Part shown: positions 21,018 through 32,604 of the stretch, in pieces
How positions within the stretch are numbered: position 1 is the first letter of the stretch
Layout of the letters: every line of letters begins with the position of its first letter
Source of the DNA: Bradyrhizobium sp. 186
GTDB lineage: Bacteria; Pseudomonadota; Alphaproteobacteria; Rhizobiales; Xanthobacteraceae
Length of the DNA stretch: 64,000 nucleotides
Reading direction: 5' to 3'
Assembly (NCBI RefSeq): GCF_023101685.1
Contig: NZ_CP082164.1
Coordinates: 5,642,001 to 5,706,000, forward strand
The notes under the pieces: model-generated
Seen by the model: the letters and a program-made list of their open reading frames with translations, nothing else
The model's database searches: none
Told to the model about the DNA's origin: nothing
Translations under genes and position numbers: made by a program

Positions 21018-22892
21018 CTAATACGCGCTGAGCAGGTCGACCTTCGCATTTGCGAGCACCAGCCGCCGCGCCAATATTGCGGCGAGGTTGCGCATGATCT
21101 TCAGCGAGGTTTCGGGATGCAGCCGGCGGTAGTCGGCAAAACTGTCGAGCGGCAGTTCGAGGCAGGTCACTAGCGTATCGGCGAAGACGTCGGCGCTGCG
21201 GCTTCTCTCCAGGATCGCCATCTCGCCGAACTCCATGCCGGGGCCCAGCGAAGCCAGCCGCACGCCGCTTCGCAATTTCACGCTGACCATGCCGCTTTGC
21301 AGGAAGAACAGCGAATTGGCGGGCTCGCCGGCCGCGATGATGCGCTGGCCGGCAGTATAGTGGCGCGTGGTCGAGAGCTTGACGATGGCGGCGATCTCGT
21401 CGGTGTCGAGCTCGGCGAGCAGCGCCTGTTCGCCGAGATGCGCGCTCTCCTTCACGTCGGTGAAGCCGCCGAAGCGATAGATCACCTGGTCCTCGGCCCA
21501 TTCGATGGCATCGTCCAGCAGCGCGAAGCGCCGCAGCCGGCGCGGCTCCACAGTGCGCGCCGAGATCGCGGCCCACACCGCGGAGGTCTCCTCGAAACCC
21601 GACAGGATGGTGATGATACCGGCGTTGCCGAGCGCCGTCAGCGTTTCGCCCAACAGCTCGGCACCGGCCGCGGTGATGTCGGGGACGCGGCGGAAATCGA
21701 TGATCAGCAGCGGCGCGTTCGGCGGCTCACTGGTGAGTCTTCGCGTGACGTAGTCGATGGTGCCGAAATTGAGCGCGCCGACGAGCTCAAGGATGCGGAT
21801 GTCGCTGTGGCGATCATCGAGAATCTGCTGTTCGTGCGGCTGGCGGCTGCGGCGCGAGGAGATGCCGTAGACGTCGTAATCCGCCATGATGCAGGTGCGG
21901 ACGTCGGCGTTGCGGTTGAGCATGTGCAGGTCGAACCGCGCCGACAGCGCCTCGCAGACCTTCAGGCCGCGCACGCTGTTGAAATGATTGTCGAGCAGCG
22001 GCGAGAAGGTGCCGAGCCCTAATTGCGAGGGCAGCGCCGCGACGATGCCGCCACCCACGCCGCTCTTGGCGGGGATGCCGACGCGATAGGTCCACTCGCC
22101 GGCATAGTCGTACATGCCCGAGCTCGTCATCACCGACAGCGTGCGGGCGACGATGTGCGGCGTGATCACCTGCGTGCCCGTCACCGGATTGATGCCGCGA
22201 TTGGCGAGGGTTGCCGCCATCACCGCCAGATCGCGCGCGGTCACCAGGATCGCGCATTGCCGGAAATACACGTCGAGCACCGCATCGACGTCATCCGGCA
22301 GCACCGCGTAATTGCGCAAGAGCCACGCGATCGCACGGTTGCGGTTGCCAGTCGCGGTCTCCGAGGCGTGCACGGCCCCGTCCACGCCGAGCTCGCGGCC
22401 CGCGAACTGGCTGAGCTTTGAGCGGACGCGCTCGAAGGCACCCTTCCCGTCCACCTCGTAGATCAGGCCGGAGCAGGCGATCGCGCCGGCATTGACCATG
22501 GGATTGAAGGGACGGTTGTCGTTGGTGAGCCGGATCGAGTTGAAGGCCTCACCACTTGGCTCGACGCCGATGGTGGCCGCGACGCGTTCCTCGCCCACCG
22601 TCTCCAGTGCCAGCGCGAAGACGAAGGCTTTTGAGACCGACTGGATCGTGAACGGCACGGCACTGTCGCCGACCTCGTAGACGTGACCGTCGATGGTGAC
22701 GAGCGCAACACCGAAATGATCGGGATCGGCGCGCTTCAACTCGGGAATGTAGTCGGCGAGTTCTCCCGAACGGTCGGCCCTGAATTCCTCGTAGCAATCG
22801 GTCAGGAAGCGCCGGAGCGGTGGCTTGGTGGGATATCCGGTCGATCGGGTCGCGCCGGCTGCGCTGGGCGAACGGCTGGGCTGGGCGTCCAC
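21018..22892 (-). CDS. glsA: Glutaminase fused to STAS and cyclic-nucleotide-binding domains
   Basis: A 624-residue fusion. Residues about 25-330 are a serine-dependent glutaminase (beta-lactamase-like fold) with the S-x-x-K pair S85/K88 in FTIQSVSKAF, plus NPMVNAGAI and SGVGGGIVAALPS. Residues about 360-460 form a STAS-like domain (APLLIIDFRRVPDITAAGAE). Residues about 490-600 form a Crp-like cNMP domain (AGQRIIAAGEPANSLFFLQS, GPGMEFGEMAILERS). The enzyme part hydrolyses glutamine to glutamate and ammonia; the C-terminal domains suggest control by ligand or partner. The start is GTG at 22892 with GAGGTGA upstream. Classic E. coli glutaminases are about 310 residues. Confidence 0.92.
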   Translation of the reverse strand: MDAQPSRSPSAAGATRSTGYPTKPPLRRFLTDCYEEFRADRSGELADYIPELKRADPDHFGVALVTIDGHVYEVGDSAVPFTIQSVSKAFVFALALETVGEERVAATIGVEPSGEAFNSIRLTNDNRPFNPMVNAGAIACSGLIYEVDGKGAFERVRSKLSQFAGRELGVDGAVHASETATGNRNRAIAWLLRNYAVLPDDVDAVLDVYFRQCAILVTARDLAVMAATLANRGINPVTGTQVITPHIVARTLSVMTSSGMYDYAGEWTYRVGIPAKSGVGGGIVAALPSQLGLGTFSPLLDNHFNSVRGLKVCEALSARFDLHMLNRNADVRTCIMADYDVYGISSRRSRQPHEQQILDDRHSDIRILELVGALNFGTIDYVTRRLTSEPPNAPLLIIDFRRVPDITAAGAELLGETLTALGNAGIITILSGFEETSAVWAAISARTVEPRRLRRFALLDDAIEWAEDQVIYRFGGFTDVKESAHLGEQALLAELDTDEIAAIVKLSTTRHYTAGQRIIAAGEPANSLFFLQSGMVSVKLRSGVRLASLGPGMEFGEMAILERSRSADVFADTLVTCLELPLDSFADYRRLHPETSLKIMRNLAAILARRLVLANAKVDLLSAY

Positions 22893-23053
22893 AATATCTC
22901 ACCTCGATTCGCCCAAAATCGAAGCAATCCTCGTGCCATGTATACTGGAGAGGACCGTGGCACGGTGACGCGAGATCGCGCCTGCCCCACGAGAAAGGCC
23001 GCCGCAGCCTGACGCTGCGACGGTCCCTCGAACTTGCCGCTCTACCCGGCGTC

Positions 23054-25146
23054 TTACGCCACCGCGCGGACCTTGGTGATGAAGCTGTCCACTTCGCCCG
23101 TGAGCGAGCTCGACTGGCTCGACAGGTTGGCGGCCGCCTTGAGCACGCCGGACGCTGCGCGGCCGGTCTCGTTCGCCGCCGACGAGACGGTTGCGATGTT
23201 GCGGGTGACGGTCGAGGTCGCTTCCGCCGTGTGCTGCACGGTGCGGGCGATCTCGGCGGTGGCCTTGTTCTGCTCCTCGACGGCCGCGGCGATGACGCGG
23301 TTGATGCTGGAGACTTCCTCGATGGTCTTGACGATGCCGTCGATTGCCGAGACGGCCTTCTGCGTCGCTTCCTGAATCTGGGTGATCTGGGTGCTGATCT
23401 CTTCGGTCGCCTTCGCGGTCTGCGACGCCAAATTCTTCACCTCGCTCGCCACGACCGCAAAGCCCCTGCCGGATTCACCGGCGCGGGCGGCCTCGATGGT
23501 TGCGTTCAGTGCGAGGAGATTGGTCTGGCCCGCGATCGAGGTGATCAGCCCGATCACCTCGCCGATGCGGTCGGCGCCTTCAGCCAGCGCGCGCACGGTG
23601 GTGTTGGTTTCCTTCACGGTATCGACCGCCTGGTCAGTGGCGCGCGTCGCCTGCTCGACCTGGCGGTTGATCTCGCGGATGGAGGCGTTGAGCTCTTCAG
23701 CCGCCGCCGCCACGGTCTGCACGCCGCCGCCGACCTGGTCGGCGAGGGTCGAGGCCGAGCCGGCCTGGTCCTGGGCTTCCGCCGCAGTGCTCGACATCGA
23801 ACGCGCCGTCGTCTCCAGCTCGCCTGAGGCGCTCGACAGCGTCTGCACCATCTGGCCGATCCGGCTCTCGAACTGCCGCACGAGGCCGGCAAGCTCGCCC
23901 GCCCGCTTCTCCTTGTCGGCACGCTCGCCGGCCTGATCGCCCGACAGGCGCTCGGCGTTGATCATGGCCTCCTTGAACACCTGCAAGGCCGCGGCCATGC
24001 GGCCGATTCGTCGTTGCGGTCGAGGCCCGGAACCTTGCTGGCGAAATCATGCGCCGCGAAGCGGGTCATGACGCCGGTGATTGCGGTCAGCGGGCGGGTG
24101 ACGCGATTGCGCATCAGGAACAGACCGCCGATCATCAGCGCGAGGGAGGCCGGCACCAGGAGGCCGAACAGGATCAGGCCGCTGCGCGCGTGGGCTGTGC
24201 CCTCTTCCGCACGCGAAATCATGTTGGCGAGCGCGGACTGGGTGACGCCAACGAGCTTGTCGGCGCCGGCAAGCTGGCGATTGCGGTAGTCGAGACCGGT
24301 GATGCCGGCCGGTTCGCCCTTCAACAGGCGGGCCGCGACGGTGTTGCGCTCGTCATAGATTTCGCCGGACATATCGGGCTCGGCGTCGCGGATCGCTTGC
24401 ATCAATCCGGGCGAGGCAGCATTCGCGCTCAAATTCCGCACGACGCTCCAGGCCGCTTGCGAGCGGCCGCGCAAATCGGCGAAATCGATGCCGTCGGTGG
24501 CGGTCCAGGACTTGTTGGCGAGGATCGCGCTGAACTGCGAGAGGATGGTCTGGCCGACCGTAGCGCGCGCCAGCCAGGCCGACTGCTTGACCAGCAGCAG
24601 GCGGTCGACGACCGGGTCGATCAAGGTCATGGCATTGTCGACATGCGCGGTGACGTCACCGATCGCATCCATATAGGCATCGGTCGCCTTGGCCCATGCC
24701 GGAATGAGAGCCGCGTCCCGCGTCGCCTTGTCCTGACGCAGGGCCGCAGTGGCGCGAACCCGCAAGCCATCCACCTGCTCCCAGGTCCCACGCAGCTTCT
24801 GCACGCGCTCGGCAAGGCCGGGCAGATCGAGCTGCTCGACGGTCTGGAGCGCCTGCCCATAGTTCTTGATGGCTGCCGCGCGCATGTCGGCGATGGCGTT
24901 GAGCGTGTTTTCAGGGGTCGGCACAGGCGCCGACAGATTGCTCAGCGTATCTCCGCGCTCGAGCCGGAAGACCACCAGCGCATTGGTCATGTCACGGCTC
25001 GCGATCGCGAGCGACACGATACGGTTGCTGTCGGCATAGCGGCTGACCGCCTGCTTCAGGCTGTAGGCGCAGATGAGAACGAGGACGATGCCGAGAGAAC
25101 CAACCACTGCTCCGAGAATGCGGGCGACCGAGCGTTGCTTTTGCAT
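23054..25146 (-). pseudogene. Methyl-accepting chemotaxis protein, split by a one-base deletion
   Basis: Two overlapping frames together encode one chemoreceptor of about 697 residues. The first (25146 down to 23962) has a membrane span (ILGAVVGSLGIVLVLICAYS), a large helical periplasmic domain, a second span (GLILFGLLVPASLALMIGGL) and most of HAMP, ending GLDRNDE before going out of frame. The second (from 23998) continues [12 protein letters not shown] and the full signalling domain with the hairpin tip [20 protein letters not shown]. Adding one T between 24007 and 24008 restores [14 protein letters not shown], the usual HAMP end. Either a real frameshift or a sequencing error; downstream sequence shows no other damage. 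Confidence 0.88.
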
Positions 25147-25288
25147 CTGACAATCCGGTGGAGTGATGCCGCAACCGACGGCTTGCCGGCACTCTACGGA
25201 GCGAAGGGTGAGATTTGATTAAGATCGAAGGGATTCCGCTACCGTTCCTCCACGGGAAATACGGGGAATCGGTAATTCGATACTTCCA

Positions 25289-26497
25289 TCAGACCTGTGC
25301 GTCGTAGGGTGCACGCGGCTTAAGCAGCCGGGCGCAAACCAGGCCAAGCACCACCATGATCGCGGCGCTCGTGAGCAGGGTCGGCGCCTTGCCGCCATGC
25401 TGAAGCCCGAAGCCGTAGGCGAGCGGCCCGACCGTCTGTCCCATAAAGAAGAAAAACGAATGCAGCGACAGTGCGGTGGCGCGTGCCTCGACCGAGAGCT
25501 CGCTGGCAAAGACCTGGAGGCAGCCATGGGCCATGTAGAAGCCCCAGCCCATCACGATGAGGTTCAGCGCCTGGACCTCCCAACGCGGCCCGAAGGCGAC
25601 GGCGACGAGCTGCGAGGCGACCAGCGTCATGCCCGCGATCATCATGCCCTTGACGCCGAGCCGCGGCAGCATGCGTGACACCGTCATTGTGTAGAACAAG
25701 CCGCCGGCGGCGAAGCCCGCGATGACGATGCCCGCGATCGACAACGAGGTCTGCCCGAGGTCGAACAGGAACGAGGCAATGTAGGGAAACAGGCCGAGCA
25801 CGCAGCAGCCTTCGATGAACACGGCCGAATAGCACACGTAAGCGTTCGGATTGGTGAAGATGGTGCGGTAGCCGGCCTTCAGCGCCGACAGGCTCGTCGT
25901 CGGCGGATGCTTGACCTTGGCGCCATGAAAACCGGCGCCCACCGCGATCGATGCGACGATCACCAACGCGCCGAGCAACGCCAGGACGCCGCGCCAGCCG
26001 AGGAAGTCGCCGATCAGACCTGAGGCCGAGGCGCCGAGCAGGTTGCCGGTCATCGCGCCGGCGAGCGTGCGGCTGATCGCGACCTGCCGCTTCTCCGGCC
26101 CGACGAGATCGCTGGTCAGGCTCAGCGCGACCGGAAACACGCCGCCGGAGCCGATGCCGGCGAGGATGCGGCTGGCGAACAGCAACGAGAACGAGGTCGA
26201 GAGCGCACCGAGAATGTTGGCAAGCCCAAGCAGCGCGAGGCAGCCGATCATCAGCCGCGTCTTGCCGAAGAGATCGGCGGCAGCGCCGACCAGCGGTTGA
26301 ATGATCGAGAAGGTGAAGGCGAACACCGCGGCAAAGCCCGCCGCGGTTGCGATGCTGACGCCAAAATCCTCGGCGACGTGCGGCAGCACCGGATCGAGCG
26401 CCCGCGCCGAGAGCGCTGCGGCGAAGCTCGCACCGGAGATGACGTAGAGCGCCGCCGGCAAGCCGTGATCCTGCGGCCGCGCCTCGCCTTGCTGCAT
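25289..26497 (-). CDS. MFS transporter
   Basis: A 402-residue major facilitator with about 12 hydrophobic segments. The motif between TM2 and TM3 reads GAAADLFGKTRLMIG, the expected motif A position, and FASRILAGIGSGGVFPVALS is the TM4 motif B region. It resembles drug or sugar efflux MFS permeases; substrate is unknown. The start ATG at 26497 shares its A with the kdsA stop (TGATG), so translation is coupled to kdsA. The frame stays open upstream to 27028, but that part is an out-of-frame shadow of kdsA. Confidence 0.88.
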   Translation of the reverse strand: MQQGEARPQDHGLPAALYVISGASFAAALSARALDPVLPHVAEDFGVSIATAAGFAAVFAFTFSIIQPLVGAAADLFGKTRLMIGCLALLGLANILGALSTSFSLLFASRILAGIGSGGVFPVALSLTSDLVGPEKRQVAISRTLAGAMTGNLLGASASGLIGDFLGWRGVLALLGALVIVASIAVGAGFHGAKVKHPPTTSLSALKAGYRTIFTNPNAYVCYSAVFIEGCCVLGLFPYIASFLFDLGQTSLSIAGIVIAGFAAGGLFYTMTVSRMLPRLGVKGMMIAGMTLVASQLVAVAFGPRWEVQALNLIVMGWGFYMAHGCLQVFASELSVEARATALSLHSFFFFMGQTVGPLAYGFGLQHGGKAPTLLTSAAIMVVLGLVCARLLKPRAPYDAQV

Positions 26498-27345
26498 CAG
26501 CGCGGGTTCTTTGCCAGCGCGTCGAACGCCATCAGCGTGCGGATGAGCCCCTCGAACTCGCGCAGCGGCACCATGTTGGGACCGTCCGAAGGCGCGCGGT
26601 CGGGATCGGGATGGGTCTCGATGAAGACGCCGGCGACGCCAACTGCAACGGCCGCGCGTGCGAGCACCGGGACGAATTCGCGCTCGCCGCCGGAGGAGCT
26701 CCCGTTCCCGCCCGGCTGCTGCACCGAATGGGTGGCGTCGAAGATCACGGGCGCTCCGGTGGTGCGCGCCAGGATCGGCAGCGCGCGCATGTCCGAGACC
26801 AGCGTGTTGTAGCCGAAGGACGCGCCGCGCTCGGTGACGAGCACGTTGGGATTGTTCGCGCTGGTGATCTTGGCGACCACGTTCGCCATGTCCCAAGGCG
26901 CCATGAACTGGCCCTTCTTGACGTTGACGACCTTGCCGGTCGCAGCCGCCGCGAGCAACAGATCGGTCTGACGGCACAGGAAGGCCGGGATCTGCAACAC
27001 ATCCACCGCCTGCGCCACCTCGGCGCACTGCGTGGCATCATGCACGTCGGTCAAGACCGGCAGGCCAAGTGTGGAACGTATCTCCGCGAAGATCGGCAGC
27101 GACTGCGCCAGCCCGAGGCCGCGCGCAGCCGATGCGCTGGTACGGTTGGCCTTGTCGAATGAGGTCTTGTAGACGAGGCCGAGCTTCAGCCGCGCGGCGA
27201 TCTCCTTCAGCGCGGAGGCCACCTCCAGCGCATGCTGGCGGCTTTCGAGCTGGCACGGCCCGGCAATGATCGAGATCGGCAGATCGTTGCCGAAACTGAC
27301 CGTGCCAATGGCGACGACCGGCGCCGCTGAATTCGAAGAGCTCAA
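26497..27345 (-). CDS. kdsA: 3-deoxy-8-phosphooctulonate synthase
   Basis: A 282-residue KDO8P synthase that condenses arabinose 5-phosphate with PEP for lipopolysaccharide core synthesis. Motifs: SIIAGPCQLESRQHALEVA, KTSFDKANRTSASAARGLG, LPVLTDVHDATQCAEVAQAV and QIPAFLCRQTDLLLAAA. FDATHSVQQPGG near the C-terminus carries the Q-P-G-G loop. The start is TTG at 27345 with GAGGGA seven bases upstream, as no ATG fits. It is the usual neighbour of pyrG in this clade, though here a two-component system intervenes. It is coupled to the MFS gene. Confidence 0.95.
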   Translation of the reverse strand: MSSSNSAAPVVAIGTVSFGNDLPISIIAGPCQLESRQHALEVASALKEIAARLKLGLVYKTSFDKANRTSASAARGLGLAQSLPIFAEIRSTLGLPVLTDVHDATQCAEVAQAVDVLQIPAFLCRQTDLLLAAAATGKVVNVKKGQFMAPWDMANVVAKITSANNPNVLVTERGASFGYNTLVSDMRALPILARTTGAPVIFDATHSVQQPGGNGSSSGGEREFVPVLARAAVAVGVAGVFIETHPDPDRAPSDGPNMVPLREFEGLIRTLMAFDALAKNPR

Positions 27346-27465
27346 GGCAATTTCCCTCGTTTCGCCGCGACCATAGCGGCCGAACAGGTCGGATCAACCC
27401 TATTCGGCCCGGCCATTCGAATATCAGGGTTGCGCCAAAGCTCTCCGCAAGGCTCCCGGAGTGCC

Positions 27466-27792
27466 CTACTTCACCGACGAGAAGGCGGTCGGCGTCAGGA
27501 GCTGGCTGACGATGTTGCCGACGATCTGGCCGTCCGCCTCTGACTTGGCCCGCGCATCCATCCAGTCCGGATCGGTCATGAACGCGCCCCACTTCTTCTC
27601 GCGCTCGGCGAGCGACTCCCAGGCCAGGAAATAAGTCAGCTCCTGGTTGGATTCGCCGATCAGCGTGGTGAAGAACCCGGCCTGGTGAATGCCGTGCTTC
27701 TCCCAAAGTTTCAGCGTGACCGTCTCGAACCGCTTGAGCAGTGCCGGCAAACGGCCGGGCACGCAGCGATACTGACGCATTTCGTAGATCAT
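27466..27792 (-). CDS. NIPSNAP family protein
   Basis: A 108-residue soluble protein. It begins MIYEMRQYRCVPGRLPALLK, the standard NIPSNAP opening, and continues KLWEKHGIHQAGFFTTLIGE, YFLAWESLAEREKKW and DPDWMDARAKSEADG, all family positions. The fold is a ferredoxin-like dimer and the function is not settled. The start is ATG at 27792 with GGAGGA upstream. A longer frame to 27858 lacks family similarity. Lies between kdsA and the divergent two-component genes. Confidence 0.88.
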   Translation of the reverse strand: MIYEMRQYRCVPGRLPALLKRFETVTLKLWEKHGIHQAGFFTTLIGESNQELTYFLAWESLAEREKKWGAFMTDPDWMDARAKSEADGQIVGNIVSQLLTPTAFSSVK

Positions 27793-27991
27793 TCTTATTC
27801 CTCCCTGATGACGTCGGAGGGTTATAACGATTGGCCGTGACGGTGTCTTGAGCCCCACCCGGCCGCCCCCGGTGGCGTTCCGCGCATGGCTGGGGCCCGC
27901 TCACGACCATTCCGTCACAACCGGTTCCCGCAATGCTGCCGCAATGATACGGCCGCTAGAATGGTGCGGTTGAGGTTGAGGTGCCGGATCC

Positions 27992-28666
27992 ATGCGGATT
28001 TTGCTCGTCGAGGATGAGGCGGAAATGGCCGGCGCGCTGGCGTCGGCGCTGAAGCGCTACGACATGGTGGTGGACCATGCCCCCACGCTCGCCGAGGCGG
28101 AGGAGGCCATTTCCGCCGATGTCCATGCCGCCATCCTGCTCGATCGCCAGCTTCCCGACGGGGACGGCCTCTCCTTGATTCCAAAACTGCGCGCACGCGC
28201 CGGCGGGGTGCCGATCATCGTCTTGACCGCACGCGGCGAGCTCGCCGACCGCGTCGCCGGGCTCGACAGCGGCGCCGACGACTATCTGGCAAAGCCGTTC
28301 GCGGTCGAGGAACTGCTGGCGCGCCTGCGCGCGGTGTTGCGGCGGCCCGCCGGCCTCAAGGCGGACGTCATCGGCGCCGGCCGCCTCGCGTTCGATGTCG
28401 GCCATCGCGAAGCCAGCATCGACGGGCAGCCGTTCGAGCTGCCGCGCCGCGAGCTCCTTGTGCTCGAAGCGCTGATCCGCCGCATGGGCCGGACCGTGCT
28501 TCGCTCGGCGCTGGAAGAGGCGGTCTACAATTTCGACGACGAGATTCAATCGAATGCGCTGGATACGCATATCTCGCGGCTGCGCCGCAAGCTTGCCGAG
28601 GCGGACGCGGGCATCGAGATCCATGGCATTCGCGGCGTCGGCTACCTCCTCAAGAAGCTGCCATGA
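27992..28666 (+). CDS. OmpR-family response regulator
   Basis: A 224-residue two-component regulator. Receiver: acidic residues in LLVEDEAEM, phosphoacceptor D51 in ILLDRQLPDGDG, switch Thr in IIVLTARGE, K101 in YLAKPF. Output: OmpR/PhoB winged helix from about residue 125, with LPRRELLVLEALIRR and ALDTHISRLRRKL plus the wing GIRGVGYLLKK. The PmrA/QseB-like subgroup is the closest in style. The start is ATG at 27992 with GAGGTG upstream. Its stop overlaps the kinase start by four bases (ATGA). Confidence 0.95.
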   Translation: MRILLVEDEAEMAGALASALKRYDMVVDHAPTLAEAEEAISADVHAAILLDRQLPDGDGLSLIPKLRARAGGVPIIVLTARGELADRVAGLDSGADDYLAKPFAVEELLARLRAVLRRPAGLKADVIGAGRLAFDVGHREASIDGQPFELPRRELLVLEALIRRMGRTVLRSALEEAVYNFDDEIQSNALDTHISRLRRKLAEADAGIEIHGIRGVGYLLKKLP

Positions 28667-30039
28667 GCAAGCATGCCGACCCCTATTGCCTGCGCTCGCA
28701 GCTGAGCTGGCGCCTGCTATCGCTTCAGGCCGCGCTGCTGGTGGCGCTGGTTGCGGTCGTCGTCGGCGCGCTGTGCGCGTCGGGCTTCGTGCTCGCCGAG
28801 CGGGACGAAGATCGCGTGATCGATGTGGTACAGCGCGCGCTCGCGCGCGATGCGCAAGGTGACCTCATCTTGCGGCCGACGCCCGAGCTGAAACAATTGC
28901 GCGAGGAGACCCCCGACCTCTGGTTCCTGGTCCGCGACAGGCAGGGACATTCGCTCAGCGATGGCCCGGTACCGGCCGAATTCGCCGCGATCGGCGGCGC
29001 CCTCGACCAGATCGGCCAGGCGCGGCTCGGCTGGCAGCTTTTCGAGGACGATCCGCGCAAGCCGCCGGCACGGCTGAAGCGCATCGACACCGAGCCTGGC
29101 AATGTGCAGGTCATCACGGCTACGCAGGGCAGGCTCACCAGTACCAAGGCGCTCCTCACGACGTCGCTCGCGCTGCTCGGCATCGCCCTGCCCGGCCTGC
29201 TTCTGATGGGAACCGCCACCTTCATCGCGACACCGATGATCCTGAAGCGTGCCTTCAAGGAGCTTGATATGACGGCGGACGAGGCGCGACGCATCGATAT
29301 CCATCAGCGCGGCGCGCGGCTGTCGGTCGACCGCATTCCGGTGGAGGTCGTGCCGCTCGTGGCGGCGGTCAACGACGCGCTGGCGCGGCTCGATCAGGGC
29401 TACGCCCGCCATAAGCGGTTCGTCGCCGACGCAGCGCACGAGCTGCGCACGCCGATCGCGATCCTGAGCACGCGGCTGGAGTCGCTTCCGTCAGGACCGG
29501 ACAAGACCCGCCTGATCGAGGATGCCGCGCGGCTCGCAACGCTCGCCGAGCAGCTGCTCGATATTCAGCGGCTCGATCGCTGCGGGCATCCTTTCGCGCC
29601 TGTCGACCTGGTCTCCGTCGCACAAGGCGTCGCGGCCGACCTCGCGCCGCTGGCAATAGCCGCCGGCTATGAACTGGCCCTCGATGCGCCGGCGACGCCG
29701 ATCGAGGCGCTCGGCGATGCCGCAGCGTTGGAGCGCGCGCTGACCAACCTCGTGCAGAACGCGATCCAGCACGGCCCTCGCCGCGGCACCATCGGCATTC
29801 GCGTCAGCAAGCCAGCGACCATCGAAGTCACCGACGAAGGCGCCGGCATTCCGGCCGATCAGCGCGAACAGATCTTCGAACCGTTCTATCGACTCACACC
29901 GCTCGATCGTGGCGCCGGCCTTGGCCTCAACATGGTGCGCGAGATCGTGCTCCTGCATGGCGGCCACGTCTCGGTGCTGGACACAGCGAGCGGTGCCTCC
30001 TGTTTCCGGATCACGCTGCCGCCGATCCGGCAGAGCTGA
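28663..30039 (+). CDS. Sensor histidine kinase partner
   Basis: A 458-residue membrane kinase. There is a first span at about residues 22-43, a periplasmic domain of about 115 residues, a second span at about 165-192, then a HAMP-like linker. The phosphorylated H259 is in FVADAAHELRTPIAIL, the N box is LTNLVQNAIQHGP, and the G boxes are DEGAGIPADQREQIFEPFYR and GAGLGLNMVREIV. It overlaps the response regulator by four bases and forms a pair with it. The signal is not evident; the kinase type fits the QseC/PmrB group. Confidence 0.95.
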   Translation: MSKHADPYCLRSQLSWRLLSLQAALLVALVAVVVGALCASGFVLAERDEDRVIDVVQRALARDAQGDLILRPTPELKQLREETPDLWFLVRDRQGHSLSDGPVPAEFAAIGGALDQIGQARLGWQLFEDDPRKPPARLKRIDTEPGNVQVITATQGRLTSTKALLTTSLALLGIALPGLLLMGTATFIATPMILKRAFKELDMTADEARRIDIHQRGARLSVDRIPVEVVPLVAAVNDALARLDQGYARHKRFVADAAHELRTPIAILSTRLESLPSGPDKTRLIEDAARLATLAEQLLDIQRLDRCGHPFAPVDLVSVAQGVAADLAPLAIAAGYELALDAPATPIEALGDAAALERALTNLVQNAIQHGPRRGTIGIRVSKPATIEVTDEGAGIPADQREQIFEPFYRLTPLDRGAGLGLNMVREIVLLHGGHVSVLDTASGASCFRITLPPIRQS

Positions 30040-30139
30040 TTTAATCAGCATACGCAATGCTGTCGCAATGCACTCCCGCGACATTGCGAGCTGCCTCGCT
30101 TCTGATTTGCGAGGCGCAAACCAAAATGCTGGAGTGCGC

Positions 30140-30802
30140 ATGCCCAACGATTTCCTCTCATTCTTCCTGTCCTGGATGTCGGCCCCGCGTCGGGTCGGTG
30201 CTATCGCGCCATCGGGCGCCGCGCTAGCCGATCTCATCACCCGCGAGATCACCTCGTCGACCGGTCCGATCCTCGAGCTTGGCCCCGGCACCGGCGCGTT
30301 CACCTACAAGCTCCTGAAACGCGGCGTGCGCCAGCAGGACCTCACGCTGATCGAATACGGCTCGGAGTTCATGAAGCTGCTGCAAATGCGCTTTCCCGGC
30401 GCGCGCGTCTTGTGGATGGATGCGGGACGGCTCACGACGGAGCGGCTCTATGACGGCGCGCCCGTTGGCGCCGTCGTCAGCGGCCTGCCACTGCTCAACA
30501 TGTCAACGCGCAAGGTCATCTCGATCATCGGTGGCGCGTTCAGCTATGTCCGCCCCGGCGGCGCCTTCTACCAGTTCACCTACGGCATGAGCTGCCCAAT
30601 CCCGCGACCGGTGCTCGACCGGCTGGGCTTGCGCGCAAAGCTGGTGGATCGCGCCCTGCTGAACGTTCCGCCTGCCGCCGTCTACAAGCTGACGCGGCGG
30701 CCGCTGATGAAGCTCGTCACAGGATCGCTAGCGCCCGACGCTTCAATGCCGGCCGCGCCGGAGCCGATGCATCTCGAACGTGACTACACCGCTGTGCCCT
30801 GA
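30140..30802 (+). CDS. SAM-dependent methyltransferase, phospholipid N-methyltransferase (PmtA)-like
   Basis: A 220-residue class I methyltransferase. The SAM loop is ILELGPGTGAFTYKLL and the next acidic motif is LTLIEYGSEFMKLL. The N-terminal DFLSFFLSWMSAPRRVGAIA, with SGAALADLI, is the type seen in rhizobial PmtA/PmtX phospholipid methyltransferases that convert phosphatidylethanolamine toward phosphatidylcholine. Later, VSGLPLLNMS and FYQFTYGMSCP match that group. The start is ATG at 30140 with GGAG close before it. It lies 100 bases after the kinase on the same strand, so it may be controlled by the two-component pair. Substrate is inferred. Confidence 0.8.
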   Translation: MPNDFLSFFLSWMSAPRRVGAIAPSGAALADLITREITSSTGPILELGPGTGAFTYKLLKRGVRQQDLTLIEYGSEFMKLLQMRFPGARVLWMDAGRLTTERLYDGAPVGAVVSGLPLLNMSTRKVISIIGGAFSYVRPGGAFYQFTYGMSCPIPRPVLDRLGLRAKLVDRALLNVPPAAVYKLTRRPLMKLVTGSLAPDASMPAAPEPMHLERDYTAVP

Positions 30803-30806
30803 GGCA

Positions 30807-32450
<1,644 letters not shown>

Positions 32451-32604
32451 CTAATCCCTCGAATTCGATTCGCCAAAGCGATTCGTATTCTGCCCGAAAG
32501 ATTTTGCGGGCCTGTGGGTGAGCCAAAACTAAGAGTGGTGACAGAACCTTGATGGGGATTGTTGATGCAGGACGCTAGCCGCTGCCCTGCATGGCCCCCC
32601 TGCT

